DNA of 64,000 nt from Pratylenchus scribneri (Eukaryota; Nematoda; Chromadorea; Rhabditida; Pratylenchidae). Position numbers and translations under genes: made by a program. Positions 47,008 to 60,093 of this stretch are shown in pieces (the stretch's first letter is position 1; the number at the start of each line of letters is the position of its first letter). The notes below the pieces were generated by a model. The model saw only the letters and a program-made list of their open reading frames with translations, had not been told where the DNA came from and did not search any database. Location: assembly GCA_030063045.1 (NCBI GenBank), contig JAQSEB010000111.1, forward strand, positions 868,001 through 932,000, given 5' to 3'.

Positions 47008-48426
47008 ATGGATAATAAAAACCAATCAAAACCAATTTCAAACCAAATACATTCACCTATTACTGCGTCATCTTGGAATGGAAAAACACCAAACAATGTG
47101 AACATGAATGTTCATGATGGCAAGAAGATGCAAAATGATAATAATTCAAGCAATTCATCAAATAAACAAATTGAATTATTGAGCTTTTTTATTAATTTGG
47201 CGAAAAAAATTGAAAATGGTGAAAAGATTTTAGCGGTTTGTGATAGACCCATAAATTCTATACCCAATCGATAGATATCATCAAGACGCATCGGTATATA
47301 ATTTGGCATGGTTTGGTCAGAAAATTGAAACAGGTTTTTGGTTCAAAATTAAGTTGAAATCCGTTAAACATAAACCATATGAGAATTAAACAATGCGTTT
47401 CGAATAGATTTACCAAATCGCTGATGAGCCGCTATTTTCAGTATTTTCAATACTCGCCATTTTTAATTTTTTTCACCATTTTAAATATTTCAACTTTAAT
47501 AAGGTATGCATCATCAACACTCGGAAGTGGAAACTTGGCGGATGTTGTTCGCTTGCCATTCGGAGAAGACCGAAATGAATGGATCGCCGCAAACAGTAAA
47601 ATAAATATTACTAAATTTTTAATATTCAAACTCATTTAAGTTTCTGATTTCTTTCGTCAAATTTCAATGCTTTATGGAATGATTGCCGAAAATTGTACCG
47701 ATGAAAATTGTCCAAGAATGAATGCCGGCGATAATCATGAATATTTTTGGTTTATATTTTGATTGTAATAATAAAACATTTTTAAAAATTTAGGTCCGAT
47801 AGCAAAGGAACATTGATAGAGCCTTGCCCGGCAAATGTTTATATTGATTATTTGCTTAGTTGGGTCCAAGAAGAATTGGATGACGAGAATATATTCCCAT
47901 CTCTTATTGGTAAAATAAATATATTTAAAAAATAATAATTTCAGAATATTTATGAAAAACGCATGAAATTTATTTAAAATTCACATAAATTACTGATAAT
48001 TTATTTTTTTAATAATTAAAATAAATTACAGGGAAACCTTTCCCGGCCAATTTTTTGCACATTGCCCAAACAATAATGAAGCGGCTCTTCAGGATTTACG
48101 CTCATATTTACCACCAACATTTTGAATTAATTGAAGAGTTGAAGGCAGTCGCCCATTTGAATACTTCCGTAATTTTTAAAATTATGATCTAATAAAAAGA
48201 ATTATTTATATATTAATTAACCAATAAATTTTTAATCATTTATGAAATAGCTAAATATTAAATTAATTAATATTTAATTAAATTATAGTTCAAGCATTTT
48301 ATGCTATTTGTCCGTGAATTCAATCTGATTGACAAACGTCAAATTGGTCCATTGGAGGAATTAATTGAGAAATTATTGCCCAATCAGAATAGCAGCAACA
48401 ATAATAATGGCCATCAACAAATTTGA
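47008..48426 (+). CDS. MOB1: MOB1 kinase activator (Hippo/NDR pathway)
   Basis: Scaffold that activates NDR/LATS kinases. Secure exons: 47379-47440, 47504-47595, 47641-47749, 47794-47909, 48032-48168, 48289-48426 (654 nt, 217 residues from ATG 47379; MOB1 is about 216). Motifs: TLGSGNLADVV, GEDRNEWIAAN, FFRQISMLYGM, zinc ligands in ENCTDENCPRM and AHIYHQHF, HLNTSFKHFMLFVREFNLID, ending in an Asn-rich tail. The usual KPKKNIPEG segment before TLGSGNL is missing from this first exon. An Asn/Ser-rich frame at 47008-47274 may be an upstream exon, but a GGTTTAAA repeat lies between and no in-phase junction was found, so the N-terminus is uncertain. Confidence 0.88.
47235..47385. mobile_element. GGTTTAAA-family repeat, copy 4 (one-sided), at the MOB1 5-prime end
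   Basis: Contains GATAGACCCATAAATTCTAT, CGATAGATATCATCAAGACG and GGTATATAATTTGGCATGGT, the same order as in the other copies. It abuts the ATG chosen for MOB1. Confidence 0.6.
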
Positions 48427-48862
48427 AAGAGACGAGAATTTTTATACAATACATATTTTACATGAATAGAATTTTTAAGATTTCAGTTAATCTTCATTTT
48501 CAATGAATTACAAGTTTGAAAACCATTTATCATGTGAATTTTTTTAATTAATAAACATTGTTTCGTTCACATTGTTTCATTTCATGACACCAACTTAGTT
48601 TCTCCAACTTAATTTCTTGCCTTAATTCCCCTTTCACAGATACATTTATTATCCCACCAAAATAAAAAATATAAAACCGAGACATTGTATTGTATATTTA
48701 AAAACTATAATACAAAAAAGCCCATTTTATCATTATATTTATATACAATTTGTTGAATTTAAAATACAAAAATATAATTTGAATATGGAATTAGTTTGTC
48801 GATTTAATCATTTAAATTTTTGTACATCATTCGAATTTCAATAATCAGAAAAAGAGAAAACA
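48427..48862. other. Convergent intergenic region
   Basis: AT-rich spacer between the MOB1 stop (plus) and the stop of the long minus-strand gene. Nothing else seen. Confidence 0.4.
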
Positions 48863-51800
48863 CTACGGCTTAATATTTTGGCATATTTCGAGGAAAGCTT
48901 CACGTCGAACCACATCCGGCGCCATAATTCTTTGGCCATCAACATTTTCATCAGATCCAATTTCTTAAAATTAACAAATAAATGTATTTGAATAAATTAA
49001 ATTATTTTTGAGACTTTGAAACAACTTTTACTGTTTTAGCATTTTCGTTATTTTATTATTCTACAATTTTAAAAAGCAGAATCTTTCATGAGAAAAATAA
49101 ATTTCGCAAAGGACATTTTCATTAACCTATATAAAATTTAAAATATTCAAAATCAAAACAATATATTTTTGTTTTCTGCATCCAGATTAAAGCCTTAAAC
49201 CTTTTGATCTCATCCCCAAAAGCCTTTTCTATGGCTAAAGACAAAGAAACAATGTGGAAAAGTTTTCAATCTTTTTTGGGTTAATAAAAATCCTAAAGAT
49301 AATGCAGTTTGATTCCACCCAAAATACCTTGCATAAATCTGCCGCAAATTTTCCTTTGTCTTTTTGCCAACGTTTCCATCAATTCATCCAAACATTTGCC
49401 ATTTTTCACCTCCAAAATGCTTTCCATTTCCATTTTTATTTCTCTCATTTTACCAACTGTTTTCATTGTGCTCTGATAAAATTCCCGAATTTTCTTTTCG
49501 CTCAACAATTTCTGCTCATTATTTGGACAAATTTCCTCAAATTTCAAGCAATCAATTTGCTCAATTAATTCATCAATTTTTTGGACCAATTCCGATGCAT
49601 TCCCATTATTTGCACTTTGACACCACCAAAATTTGTCGCCTTCACTCCAATCCACCCAAAATTCCATTCCAATGCATTTTTCCACATCAAAACATTTTGG
49701 CAATTTCCATTTTGTTTCCTTCGACTTAACTGAATCATCTTCATTATCCAAATTTAAATTTGTTTTAATTCTCTTCGAATTTTCCTTCTCAAGTGATTCC
49801 AAATCCAATGTTTCTTCAATTTTTTCATTTTCACTCTCATCATTTTTAACATCCATTTCATCTCCGTATCCATCCCCAAATCCGGCACTTCTTTTTGCGA
49901 CTGTTTTAAATCTTGGCGATTTTGCTCCAGGATCCGCTTTTGGTGGCGAATTTCTTCTTTTTGATGGCGATACATTTCCGATGCCATCATTCACTGCCGA
50001 TGGGGGAATCTCAATTTTGAGTGACTTGGCCAATTCTTTCCCTTTTTCTGAATGCTTCTCTTCTTCAAATTGAACCTTTTTTGTTCCGCTTGATTCAATT
50101 TGATCGGATGAAATGGTTTTATCTTTTATTTGATGCGGAATATCATGATGATGTTGGGATGATTCTGGATGGATTGGAATTTCCGACTCTTTTGGGTGGA
50201 TATGTTCCTTGTTTCTTTCAGCTGAAATTTATTAGTAATTCATTAAAAAATTTAATTGATCCAAAAAATTCATCATATTAAATTATGAAAATATTGAAAG
50301 AAAAGAGGAATTTGAACTACAAAAATTGTTAAATTTATCAATTTTTATAGAAGGCTAAACACTAGAGTATTCATTTATACAAGCAAAGCTATTAAAATAT
50401 TAAAATAATTATTTAATAAATTTATAATATTTACCTAAATGAGACATATTATGGCCATCAACAGCAGCAGATATTGGAAATCCGCTTGTCATTTTGCGTT
50501 GCTCATCCTCCTCCTCCTCTTCCGGAATATCCACCAAATGCATTACTTCCTTTTGATTGAATTCATTCAAATTCCTCTTTTGTTCGTCAGTAAATGGGAT
50601 TTTCTTGTGATTTTTATCAAAAAAGAAATATTGTACTTTTTTGGTGGTAACTCTATGGACCAATTTTGTGTCCTTTGGTATTTTATTTTTATCGATGAAT
50701 TTAATTCCCTTCGAAGTGGACGATGAATGGGCAGTGTTGAACACTTCTTTGGTGGGCAAAACATTAGTAGATTGAAGTGAAGGGACTTCTTGCAGGGATT
50801 GTGATCGGATTCGATGGATCAATTCCGGTGATAGCAAAGCATTATTGTGATGATATTGTTGTTTTCCACCTTCCCTGGTATGACCATTTGTGTGGCCATG
50901 AAATTCATTTTGATGATGAATTTGCCGTCCGTCATTGTCAACGTTTTTAATCTTAAATTGTTGAAATTTTAGAATTTTTGTTTAATTTACTACTGTAACT
51001 ATAATATAAATTGTGTTTATTAAAATTAAGTAATTTACATTGAAGAAGGCATCACAATTTTTGGTAATTGTTGACATTTGATTTATATGTTTCTGACTTA
51101 TTTTCAATAAATCGCCTGCTTCACGTTGGTATTTTTGTAAATTATCTGAATCATTGCAAATTTTCTGCATTTCATTCTTATTTTCCAATGCTGTTGGTTG
51201 CAATTTCAAGACGTCCTGTCTTTTTATTACTATTTTTCCATTTTCCATTTCATATATTTGGTGTTGGGGGCACCAATGAATGCTCAATGATGACTAAAAA
51301 AGATAATATTATATTTCCAATCGTTCATTATTAAATATTTAATAATAAAATTGTTTAAAATTTGGGGAAATTTTTTAGGGAAATTTTTAATAAACTTTAA
51401 AAATAAATTTTCTTTAAATCCAATATATAATTTTAAATTTATGTGTCCATCTGAAACATTTGCTGTGTCGTTTATATATTTTAATTAATTTGGTTCAGAC
51501 TGGATAGCGCAGGCGGTAGAATTGTTGGTTTTTAGTATGAATATGAAAGTTCGATTCCCAGTGGTGGAAAATAATTTTTTCAGCTTTTTTTTTTATTTTT
51601 TTTCGCAAATCTCTGAAACGACCAGTTTAGGTATATTAAATTTAAAATCCCATAAAATTAAAAAAATAAATAACCATATAAATTAGGGCACAACGTTTGG
51701 CCAACATCTGATACCATCCGTAGCGTTTATCCTTCACAATATTTGCCTCAATCCAATGTTCAAATTGGCTTTTCCTCCCTCCCCTTTGACAAAATTCATC

Positions 51801-54800
51801 CTTTTCCGTCCATAATTTCAACATTTCTTTTTCACAATTTAATCCCAATTTAAATGCCTGTTCAATTTTTTGCATCAATTTCCCCGATTCAAGCATTTTC
51901 ATTTCATTCATCCAATTTTGGCATTCTTTTTGTTCTATTTGCTCCGGATATTTACTTATAAATTTTGGATGATGGCCTTTTACAATGAGAAATTGGAGCA
52001 GAACATCCGCCATCCAACTCAGCCATAACAGTGTTCTTTTTATATGTTTTTGCTAAAAATATAATTTTTAATTTCAATTAAATTGTTTTTACCGTTAGCA
52101 TTAATTCGTTAAACGCAAAATAAGTTAAGCATATTAATAGGGTTGTTCAAAGTCGGTTTCAAAATTCGATGAAATTTAAAATCGAAAATAGAAGAAAACG
52201 AAAAACAAAACCGATATTTTCTTAAAAAATTGAAAACCGAATTTTAAAACTGACCCGACACTTTTGTAGCGATTTTGAACAACCCTAATTTTAACATAAA
52301 CAAAAAATTATAAATTTATTTTTGATTAAGGCAAAATTTTAAAAAAAAAAGAAAAACCGTATTAAATTTTTCAATAAGGAATCCCATTTTCTAATATTTC
52401 TTTGTAATTGAATTTGAATATCTCAATTACCTTAAACTCATTTGTGCAATAATTATGTGCTTTTGTCAATGCATCCTCCTTTCTCTGCAATTCCATTATC
52501 AACTGGTTTATTTCATTTTGATTCAAATGCTTTTTTTGTTGATTTGCAAAAGCATTATTCTTTTCCGTTTTTATATTTGCTAATTCTTTCATGAAAAATT
52601 TGTGCTCAAATTCATCACAAATTTGTTGACATTTGTGTGCCTTTTTCGTATCATAAATGTGAATATTATCAAAATATGATTTTTGTATATATTCTTTAAT
52701 TGGAATTTTGCCGCCGTCCACAGAAACCGAATGTTCTGGATTTAAATATTCAATGCCACCGTCCATAAAATATTCTCCATTTAAATACTGAAAAAATTAA
52801 TAAAATTATATTTATAATTTTTTACTTTGAAAATTGATTTTTCATTTGAATTAGAATGTGAAGTAACAATTGGTGGATGTTTTTGTTCAACGGCAATTTC
52901 CTTCTGCGGCTTTTCCACTTCCTCTTTATCTTTATCGGAAGCAGTGGTTTCATTGCCGCCACCAAAAATACCGTATGCCATGTTTTTCACTGAATTTAAA
53001 AAAGAAGGCGAAGAAGGTGCTGAAGGACCCTGATGAGGCGATGATTCTTTGGGCGAAGTTGCCTTTGATGAAGAGGTTTTTATGGAAATTGGTTCAATAG
53101 GGAGTGAATGATCATCATGATCAGATTGAGTTTGGGTAATTGTTTCGAGACGGGATGCAACCTCGTTCAGAACAGTATCCGTATCCTTTTGATGTGAAGG
53201 CAAAGAGTGAGACTCATGATTCTCTAAAAATGAAATATTCTCAAAGGAATTAATTGCAAATTGTTGTCTAAAATTTTAAAGATCTGAACAATAAAAAGTT
53301 CATTAAATTTCCCCCTTTGTGAGGAGTGTTTTGTGCATTGAATAATGAATAGTGAAATGTAAAATTCACCTTTTTCTTCCGGAGTGTGGAAGCCAGAATG
53401 TTGTTTTGGTGTGGAATGTTTGGAATTGGCAGTGGATCCATTTTGACTAATCCTTCCGCTTCCAATTACCATATCCTTCAAACTGCCTGTTGCACTACTG
53501 ACTTTATTCAGGATTGAACGAAAAAAGCCAGTGCCAGCAGCTGCAGATGATGATTCTAAAAAAAAATTAAAATAATATTTAAGTAATAAAATTAATATTT
53601 AATATTTTTCCACCTTTTCCAATTGATTCATTTTCCTCCAATTTTCCCTCCTCTATGTGTACATCATGGTGTGCAATTACAAATGTTGGTGAATGCGAAT
53701 TCTTAATTTCCGATGAAGAATCTGAAGATGTATTTTTTTATTCCTAAAACAACGGCTGTTGATTGGACTTAAAAATACACAACAATATTTAATAAATTTA
53801 ATTAATAATTCATTTTTTATTGTCGTTGATCAAAAAAAAAATCAATAAAATTTTTAGAATTCCGAAAATAATTTTTATTTTCTAATCTAACCGTTCACTA
53901 TTTTTTGGGTTTCTAGAATGTCTCACATGTTTTCCTCCCGTAATTATTTGCCCAAATTTGAACAAATTTAATGTATTATTTTTAAATGTTTTGGACAAAA
54001 AAAATCAATAAAATTTTTTAGAATTCCAAAAAAATTTTAATCTTCTAATTTAACTCTTGTTGGAGTTTCTACTAGGATGTCCCTCCACAATTGTTTACCC
54101 AAATTCAATTCAATTAGGCCATACCCTTCTTCTTTTCATGACTCCCTCCACTTTCGCTATTACTGCTACTATTTGTTTGAGCACTTTCCACCAAAACAGT
54201 ATCCGAATTGTGGGAATGGTCAGTTTGGATTGGCAATGGTACACTTTCCACTTCGTCATGTTGTATTTTATCTTTATTACGTTTTGTGGCCACCAAATTG
54301 CTTTCTTCATGGCCTTCATGAATATTGGTTTTCCTTTTTCTTTCCAATTTATCCTCATCCGATTCCAAATCCGAATCGGAGGATGCATGTTTTATCTCTT
54401 TAAATTATTACAATAATTACCTAAAATTTCATTTTTTCCAACCTTTAATTTCAGCAGCAGAAGACCCATTTCCAGATTCGGAATCATTTTTTATAATTAC
54501 TAAATATAAAAAAATATATTTAAAAAAAGAGATTAAATTATAATAAATTAATATTATTAAAATATAATTTTTAATTATTTAAATTACATTTTCCATTGTC
54601 TACATCAAAATCATGGACAGAAGATGCAACTGTAAATATTTTTTATTTAATTTTTTAAATATTTTTCAAACTTGATCCCATTTTTTCAATTTTTCCTTCT
54701 TCTTCTACTGATTCTGGCTTCATTTGAATATTTTGCATTTTGCTAATTTCACTAATTCCCTGTAATGCCTTTAAAAAGAAATTACTGTTAAAATATTTTT

Positions 54801-55082
54801 ATTTTAATTATTTCACTTCTTTGGATGGCCCTTCCGGCGAATGGTGAATTGTGGAAATTTCAGGGGATTTTTGCTAAATTATAAAAATCTTAAAGAAAGA
54901 AAAATTTATTTTCGCAACCTTTTTGTTTCTGCTTAGAAATGCAAATGATGGTATCTGAAATATACATATTGTATTAAAAAAATTGTAAAAATATTCACTT
55001 TTAGATTAAATCTGTTTAGATATCCGCCTGTATTTTTCTTTGGCTTAACAATTTGGACATTTGAAGTCGATGATGAGGGCAT
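48863..55082 (-). CDS. Long orphan protein, disordered acidic/His-Ser-rich with coiled segments
   Basis: Sixteen phase-consistent exons from ATG 55082 to TAG 48863: 55082-54999, 54954-54919, 54873-54817, 54768-54672, 54629-54588, 54499-54443, 54397-54125, 53721-53614, 53555-53370, 53223-52826, 52787-52431, 52052-51675, 51293-51039, 50951-50435, 50221-49328, 48963-48863. Sum 3,840 nt, 1,279 residues. The first half is acidic and Ser-rich (SSDSDLESDEDKLERKRK); then helical blocks with scattered Cys and Trp, a His-rich part (HHQNEFHGHTNGHT, SSQHHHDIPHQ), a Pro/Ser/Lys part and a final helical block. No family recognised. An alternative acceptor at 55043 would join it in phase to the annexin-like gene upstream, giving one secreted protein of about 1,995 residues. 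Confidence 0.6.
51481..51575 (+). other. tRNA-derived sequence inside an intron
   Basis: A-box-like TAGCGCAGGCGGTAGA at about 51505-51520 and B-box AGTTCGATTCC at about 51548-51558 with spacing near 40, followed by a T-rich tail. D, T and acceptor stems do not pair, so it is a decayed tRNA or the head of a SINE rather than a working tRNA. Antisense to the host gene. Confidence 0.45.
52139..52286. mobile_element. Short foldback element in an intron of the long orphan gene
   Basis: Termini AGGGTTGTTCAAAGTCGG and, inverted, GCGATTTTGAACAACCCT. The interior is also imperfectly self-complementary (AAACCGATATTTTC, GAAAACCGAATTTT). 148 bp. Confidence 0.6.
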
Positions 55083-55189
55083 ATCATTTTTCACATGAAT
55101 AATTAATGGCAAATATTTTTAAGAATTAAAAATTCGAATGAAAAAGATTATTTAAAAAAAACAATTTATAAAATTTTTATGAAGTAAAT

Positions 55190-58100
55190 TTAAATTATTA
55201 AAATAATGAAGTAAAATTCAAATTTTACAGTTATGTGTGCAGGATGATTGCCTCTGGTTTCATCATTGCCCATTGATAAATTTGCACTCTTTTTCAATTC
55301 TTCCAAATATCGTTTTTCTGTTTCCTAAATTTCATTTAATTTAAAATAATAAATTAATTCCAACTTTTTCCAAAAATATTAATTTCCAAAAATTTTCACA
55401 ATTTTGTTGCATTCTTCCCATTTGGTTCAGCAAATGGTTCAAAAATCTGGTTTTCAATGTTTTTTCCAATTCTCTTTTCCATTTCTCCTCTTTTGCCATT
55501 TTTTGTCCATATTTTTCCATTATTTCTTTAATTATTTCTTCTTTTCTTTTTATAATTTCCTCCTTATGTTCCTTTAATTGTTTACAAAATTTTACCCCTT
55601 CCATTTCAATCATTTGCCAAAGGCAAATTTCCCTATCCGAAAAATTATCCCCTTCGGCTGAATGTTCTTCGTGCAAATATTTCCTCAATATTTCACCATA
55701 ATCCAATTTATATATGGAAATCGAAAATAGATTTTTCTGTAAAAAATTATCGCCCAAAATTTTGTCAAATCTTTCGCATCTCAAATTTTCTTCAAAAATG
55801 TGTTCAATTCTTTTATCTATTAAATTTTTCATTGCCGAAATTGAGCCAAACATTTTCAGCGCCAACTTTTCCAATTTGCGGAATTTCACTGAAAATAAAA
55901 ATATATTTAAATTTAATTTTTTTAAGTCCAAAATTTTAGATAATTAGCTAATTTAATTATTTGTAATTCTTACTTTTTAAAATAATTTGTCTGATTTATT
56001 TTATTAATTCTTTCTTTTCTTTCTGTATCTAATCTCTTTTCATACTGTACCTATAATAAACTTAAACTTCATTAGTAATCCAAAATCGGTTCTACAAATG
56101 CTTTAAATTCCGGTTTTGATTTGAAAATTTCAATTTACGGTTTCTCCTAAATGCAAAATTCCTAAATTCGGTTTTTAACTTTATCGATTTTCTGAAATCC
56201 AAATCAACCCTGTTCTATTCTATTCATTATGGCCAATTTATCATATAAAATATTTGGCCAAATTAAATTATTTTTTAATATGAAAATAAATCCTCCCACT
56301 CACATTGTTCATATTCCATCTGTCCAATTGCCCTTTCTTCCCTATATTCCACCTCACTTTCCCCATAACATTTTCGGTCGAATAATTCTTCCGCATGGTC
56401 ACCTTCCCTTCTTCTTTGCACAATATCATGGTATATTTCCCCTTTAAGGCCATATACGACCATCATCAACGAAATGAAAGCATCAAATTTTGGATAGGCC
56501 GAGCCATACAATTTTTTCGTTAAATTTCCATGCCCAAATTGTTCGGCAATTGCTTGGATTGGATTTTTGAATTGTTCAGCCTCATCATAATGTTCCAAAA
56601 TTTGGCGCAAATCTTGGCCCAAATGAATGGCCAAAAATGTGGAAATTGCTAAAATGGAATATTATTAATCATATATAATAATGTAAAACCATCATATTTG
56701 CCACTCAAATTCATTGTTTTCAATCGTTCTGCTTGTTTTTTAAAATATTTTTTATTGCCAGCCAATCCTGACATAATTAGCATTTTCTTGCGCAATGAAA
56801 TTGTCTCATGAATTTGTCTGGAAAATTGAAATTTTCCATTAAATTAAGATAATTTTTATTATTGATAGTTAGAAAGATATTCGAATAAAGATTTTCTCAA
56901 TTATTTAGAATATTAATTTAAAATAGTAAATATTAATAGATAAGATAATAAAACTGTACTTTTACATATTCATATTATATTCCTGAATTTATATCAATAT
57001 AAATATAAATATACTATTACCTATTTTTCATTTGTCTTTTCCTCTCTTTGTCGGCCTCTATTTTGCCGTGTGCCGAAAATGATATTGGTAATGACTTTAG
57101 GTAATTTGTTACGCCCGAGGGAATTTCCACTGTTTCATCAATGTAATTGAAAAATGATTCGCAACCAAGTTGCTCAAATCTTTCGCCAAATTTAATGGCC
57201 TCTGGTGATCCAAATTCGATTATTTCCAATAAATTGTCAATTTCTTTGGCCATTTTATTGTATTCTTCTTTTCGGTGTTTTTTAGGATCTTCTGATTGCC
57301 AAGATAATTCAACAAAATTTCCACAAAAATGTTCCAATTTTTGAGTGACCTACAAATAAAATTTGTTATATTTTTTGGTAAATGCCAAATTTTTAGCTAA
57401 TAATTTCTATTTCCTTTTTTATATTTTTCCTATTTCATAATAGGAAAGTTAAAAATATTTTTTTTTAAAAAAATATTCTACCTCTTGGATTTCTTTCTCA
57501 ACCGAATGTTTATCATAGTGAATCTCTTTATGAACTTGTTTCACTCTTTTCGCCAATATTTTATAGGCAAATTCATTTATTGGATCTTTCTTTGCCCTCG
57601 CACTTAAATGAGAGGATAGGCTGCAATTTTTTGGATTCTTTTTGCCAAATTTATGGCCAAATTTGTTCTCAAAATGTGCAACAATCTGATGCAATTCCCA
57701 TCTGGTTCGGCCCAAAAGTATGTCCAAGACCATTTCCAAGTCAATTTTTTCCGCTTTAAATTAGTTATTTTTTATAAATGATAATTAATTTATTTTTTTG
57801 AATTTTACCTTCCAAATGTCTCCCTAATTTCAATGCTAAAGCCAATTCCTTCTCCAGAATGAATGACTCAAATAATGCCACCGAATTCCCATAATTTTGT
57901 GTATTTTTCAATTTGACAGAGTGCGAATTATTTTTGCGAAAAATTGTGTCCAGACATTCACCGAGGTCATCCTTTATTATTTTAATAATTTTATGATTTA
58001 AAATTAATTAAAATTACATTGTGTTGTTTTTCCACTTTTTTGCAATATAAAATGGACAATTCCGCCCGGCGCCATTGTGATTCAGGCCCATAAAAGTGGG

Positions 58101-58389
58101 CCAAATTATCCCATGTTTCCGGGCCAAAAATGCCACGGCTGACTCCATGGAATATATTTTGGAGAATATCCATTGTGGTTTCAACATTGGCCGATGCATC
58201 CGGATATTCCCGAATGCACTTTTCCATTTTTGGATTTTGATGCGTAAAACGTTTTCCTCCATAACCTATTATAAAAATGAAAATATTCCATCAAAAATTT
58301 TATTCACCTTGAATTTGTTGAAAATTTAGACCGAAAATGGCAAATATGAGCAGCCAAATTAGAGGATTCAATTTTTGTTTATCTTTCAT
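55190..58389 (-). CDS. Secreted protein with an annexin-like segment
   Basis: ATG 58389 starts a signal peptide (LIWLLIFAIFGLNF). Exons: 58389-58308, 58265-58018, 57971-57809, 57753-57482, 57349-57021, 56817-56690, 56648-56304, 55888-55365, 55324-55229, then read-through to a stop at 55190 (741 residues). The fourth exon (IDLEMVLDILLGRTRWELHQ, then FENKFGHKFG) resembles an annexin repeat: acidic residue, ILxxRT core, helix, F-G-K. Canonical GxGTD calcium loops are not seen, so membrane/calcium binding is doubtful. Later exons are Lys/Glu-rich helices. Exon 7 may instead end at a stop at 56275 (531 residues); a strong donor (CAAT-GTGAGTGGG) and matching phase favour continuation. Secreted annexins are known nematode effectors; here that is inference. 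Confidence 0.6.
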
Positions 58390-59250
58390 TTTAAAATCTA
58401 AATAATTTTCAGATATTTTTATGATTCTTTTTTATTTTTCTTTATATTTTAAAAATATTTGAATGATAAGTATTAATTTTGCCTCTAGCAAATTTTGATA
58501 ATTGATGAACATTGGAAGCGGCAAAAAATAAGTTTATTTTTTTTTTAATATTAAAAGATGAATTATAAAAGATGAATGAATTTTTTGATTGAATGAAATC
58601 CATTAATTTAGGTTTGGTTATATTGCATGATGAAGGAGGGGAAAAGCCGCGCTGTTTTGAATTATATGAAAGGAAGGAAATATGAAGGGGAAGAGGTAAT
58701 AAATCGGCGTGTAATTGAGAAAATGGATGATTGAAGAAGCCGCGATTTGGGTGTGTGGGGGAATGGCCGAGGAAAAAATTGGCCAACCCAGTAAATTTGG
58801 TGTGGGTGGAAGGATAAGGCGGCGGATATGTTTACATTAAAAGGAGAAAAAATTGGGCGAAGGAGGGCGATTGAGTTTTGGTGGTGGGCAAAATGCTTCA
58901 TCCTCACTTTTCAGTAGGATAGGGAATTTGTTGGTTGGTGGCATTTTGCCGGATTGATTGAGGAAATAAAGTGCAATGAAAATAAATAAAAATAAAATGA
59001 ATGTAAACAAAATTGTGAATTTGGTCGTAAAAAAATATAATTAAGAAAATGCTTGGTAAATTGGCCAAAATTTCTTAATTAAAATTAATTATATGACAAT
59101 TGCAGAACACAGAAGAGCAATAGTAATTAAGGATGCCACAATTGGAAAGTAATAATAATATTAAATTTAAATTTATTCTATTAAACAAATAAACATTTTA
59201 AGTAAATTTCAGTAATTCTTTGATATTATGGTTTAAAATTGCCCTTAGGG

Positions 59251-59436
59251 ATTTGAAATTATAATTCCAATTTAATTCGTCTATCAAATTTTCAATTCTT
59301 TCCAATGAATATTAATCCTTTAATTATTTCGCCTCATAATTGTAAAATTACAAAAATTACAAAATATGTTTATTATTTATTTCATTTTTTTGTTTTTACC
59401 GCAATTGTTGTTTCCTCAATCGCCGACCCACCAATT
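59251..59436. repeat. Copy 1 of a ~170-bp duplicated segment
   Basis: Shares ATTTGAAATTATAATTCCAA, TTTAATTCGTCTATCAAAT, TTCAATTCTT-CCAAT and CTCAATCGCCGACCC, in the same order and orientation, with 63394-63554. Confidence 0.85.
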
Positions 59437-60093
59437 TCATGAAAATAGTTTAAATAAAATTACAAATTTAATAAATTTTAATTTTTTCCCTCTCTCTATA
59501 ATTGTTATTATGTGATGGTCATTGTTTATAAATGAACATCAAAACAGGTAACTGGACTCAAATTATTAATGGAAAGGGAAAAATGTTTTAATTTAATGAA
59601 TGAATTTTGGCCATCACTTCGTCAGGCAGATATGTTAATTAGCTATATTTTTAACATTAACATACTCCTAAAACCCCACCCTGTTGGGGGACACATATCT
59701 CATACCGGCTATGGTTAAGGTTAATTTAATTGCATTTTTAGTCCTCTAAAACCCTAAAAAATCTGCTACAATTTATTCAAAAATGTCCACAAATAGAATT
59801 AATATAAAAAATTAAAATATAAATTTTACCATCCTTTTTTTCTCATTCATGAATGGAAAATTATTCATCAATTTTGAATTTTGACATTGTTCCAGGTTTG
59901 AAATTGTGACAAAAGAATGGGCCAATTGAGGGGAAATTGTGCTTTATACCCTTCCTAATTCCCTATTCATTTGAATTGAATTAGCATAAAATACCCGGAA
60001 AATTGAAATACATAAACATTTCCAATTCTTTAATTGATATATGGCCAATCAAATTTAAATTCATAAATCATTTGAATTAGAGATCGGCAAGGA

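Noticed and set aside
55976..56054. Exon-like Lys/Glu-rich frame (VQYEKRLDTERKERIN) between annexin-like exons 7 and 8
   Set aside because: Good splice sites, but its phases do not fit the flanking exons; left out of the model.
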